From Bacillota bacterium (GTDB lineage Bacteria; Bacillota; Clostridia; Oscillospirales; Ruminococcaceae), in the NCBI GenBank assembly GCA_023394255.1, contig JAEXAZ010000273.1:1-5075 (forward strand): 5,075 nucleotides of DNA. Reading direction: 5' to 3'. The notes under the pieces were generated by a model that made no database searches, was not told where the DNA came from, and saw only the letters and a program-made list of their open reading frames with translations. How positions within the stretch are numbered: the first letter of the stretch is position 1; every line of letters begins with the position of its first letter. The position numbers and the translations under genes were made by a program. This document shows positions 3,975 through 5,075 of the stretch, in pieces.

Positions 3975-5075
3975 ATGTCCATTGCCAAGCTGTCGCTTGT
4001 TACGATCGTAGGCGATATGAAAAGCCTTGACGACGTGATTTTACGTTGTTTGGACAGAGGGGATTTCCATCCGGAAAAAGCAATTCAGTCAGTGGAAGGA
4101 ATCCATGGGTTCCAGCCGCTGTCGGAGCAGAACCCATATACCGAAATCCTGAACAGGATTACCGACGTTGGCGTTCAGGCGGGGCTGAACCCCAAATATA
4201 TGCCGGAGAGCATCAAGGATGAAAAGTTTGCGCGGCTGACCCCGCATAAAGCGCAGTATTATGAAGATTTTTGCAATTCTTTCAAAGAACGGCTTGATTT
4301 TTTGCAGGAGCGTTGCAACTATCTGAAAGGTGAAATTCAGCAGGGGGAAAATGCGTTGACCCATCTCGCCCACCTCAATGCGCTTGAGGTTGACCTCGAT
4401 GAGCTGTTCTCCTGCAAATACATCAAGGTGCGGTTCGGCAGGCTGCCGCAGGACAGCTATCAGAAGCTTTCCTATTATGACCGCAAAATGTTCCTGTTCT
4501 CCTCGTTCGATACGGATAAGGGGTATGTCTGGGGCGCCTATTTTACGCTTGCGGACTATGCCCCCGAGGTGGACGATATCTTTTCCTCCCTTTATTTTGA
4601 GCGGATGCGCGTCCCCGATTTCGTCCACGGCACGCCCGAGGCCGCTGCGGAGAAGATCAAGGCCGGGATTTCCGCCAATCAGGAGGAGCTTGTCCTGGCG
4701 GAAAACCAGATCAAGGAGCTTGCCGCCGCCCATAAGGACGAACTCTACCGGTTTTACACCCGGCTGAAGTTTCTCTCGGATTCGTTTGAGATGCGCCGGT
4801 ATGTTTCGGTACTCAAGCGGCAGTTTCTGGATGTTTTTTACATTACCGGGTTTATTCCCGAGGAAGACGGTGAGGCGTTCGCCGCAGAACTGCGCGAGCT
4901 GGACAGCGTGACGGTGGAAGTGAAGGCCCACGACTCCGACAAACGCATCCAGGCGCCCACCAAGCTGAAAAACGGATGGTTCGCCAAACCGTTTGAGATG
5001 TTTGTGGAAATGTATGGGTTGCCTTCCTATAACGATATCGATCCCACGCCGTTTGTGGCGTTTACTTACAGCCTG
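3975..5075 (+). CDS. ntpI: V-type ATP synthase subunit I, N-terminal part (3' end outside window)
   Basis: The first 367 residues of subunit I (eukaryotic subunit a), the stator that with the K ring forms the ion-translocating path. Only the cytoplasmic N-terminal domain is visible; the C-terminal membrane helices lie beyond the window, and full proteins of this family are usually about 600-660 residues. It begins MSIAKLSLVTIVGD, an N-terminal strand typical of the family, though the common Met-Lys-Kinase-like wording does not apply. Two helical, coiled-coil-prone arms lie near residues 92-145 and 222-285. The conserved FYITGFIPEED (288-298) corresponds to the family's GW.P/GfiP signature. 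PTKLKNGWFAKPFEMF (328-343) and the following MYGLPSYNDIDPTPF (346-360) are diagnostic of subunit I just before the first membrane helix. The reading frame is open to the last base. Whether the enzyme moves H+ or Na+ cannot be told without subunit K. Confidence 0.95.
   Translation, partial: MSIAKLSLVTIVGDMKSLDDVILRCLDRGDFHPEKAIQSVEGIHGFQPLSEQNPYTEILNRITDVGVQAGLNPKYMPESIKDEKFARLTPHKAQYYEDFCNSFKERLDFLQERCNYLKGEIQQGENALTHLAHLNALEVDLDELFSCKYIKVRFGRLPQDSYQKLSYYDRKMFLFSSFDTDKGYVWGAYFTLADYAPEVDDIFSSLYFERMRVPDFVHGTPEAAAEKIKAGISANQEELVLAENQIKELAAAHKDELYRFYTRLKFLSDSFEMRRYVSVLKRQFLDVFYITGFIPEEDGEAFAAELRELDSVTVEVKAHDSDKRIQAPTKLKNGWFAKPFEMFVEMYGLPSYNDIDPTPFVAFTYSL

Noticed and set aside
4089..4931. A 280-codon minus-strand open frame opposite subunit I
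   Set aside because: It is antisense to a confidently identified subunit I coding region, with no recognisable product.

Overview
The window looks like chromosomal DNA of a Clostridia-type Firmicute, perhaps an Oscillospiraceae/Ruminococcaceae-like anaerobe. Coding regions are moderately GC-rich and intergenic DNA is AT-rich. The Shine-Dalgarno sites are mostly strong and AGGAGG-like, there is a Gram-positive-style lipoprotein signal, and a bacterial V-type (A/V) ATPase operon is present. The taxonomic call is an inference from these traits, not from a marker gene.

Layout. (1) Positions 2-1076, plus strand: the 3' end of an osmoprotectant/quaternary-amine ABC transporter permease, then its complete lipoprotein substrate-binding subunit (OpuAC-type). 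These form the tail of an Opu-like operon. (2) Positions 1093-1122: a strong GC-rich hairpin that ends this operon and also the convergent gene. Its T-tract lies on the minus-strand side. (3) Positions 1135-2091, minus strand: a secreted protein of unknown function with a signal peptide and a probable concanavalin-A/LamG-like beta-sandwich. It has a good extended -10 promoter at 2154-2182. (4) Positions 2092-2494: a 403-bp divergent intergenic region. It holds that promoter, a candidate plus-strand promoter (2199-2227), and a long potentially structured leader. The leader has a possible pseudoknot, a small terminator-like hairpin followed by T6 (2410-2429), and a strong hairpin just before the next Shine-Dalgarno. 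(5) Positions 2495-5075, plus strand: the start of a V-type ATPase operon, encoding a G/H-like peripheral stalk protein, subunit C (NtpC/AC39) and the N-terminal 367 residues of subunit I (NtpI), cut by the window end. The remaining subunits (K, E, F, A, B, D) are expected downstream but are not visible.

How it fits together. The Opu system imports compatible solutes such as betaine, choline or carnitine. The V-ATPase couples ATP to H+ or Na+ movement. Both serve osmotic and ion homeostasis, but they are separate transcription units split by an oppositely oriented gene, so their proximity alone does not show functional coupling. The most interesting parts are the V-ATPase leader, which may be an attenuator or riboswitch-like element, and the unrecognised secreted protein. 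I found no mobile element, CRISPR array, tRNA or rRNA.
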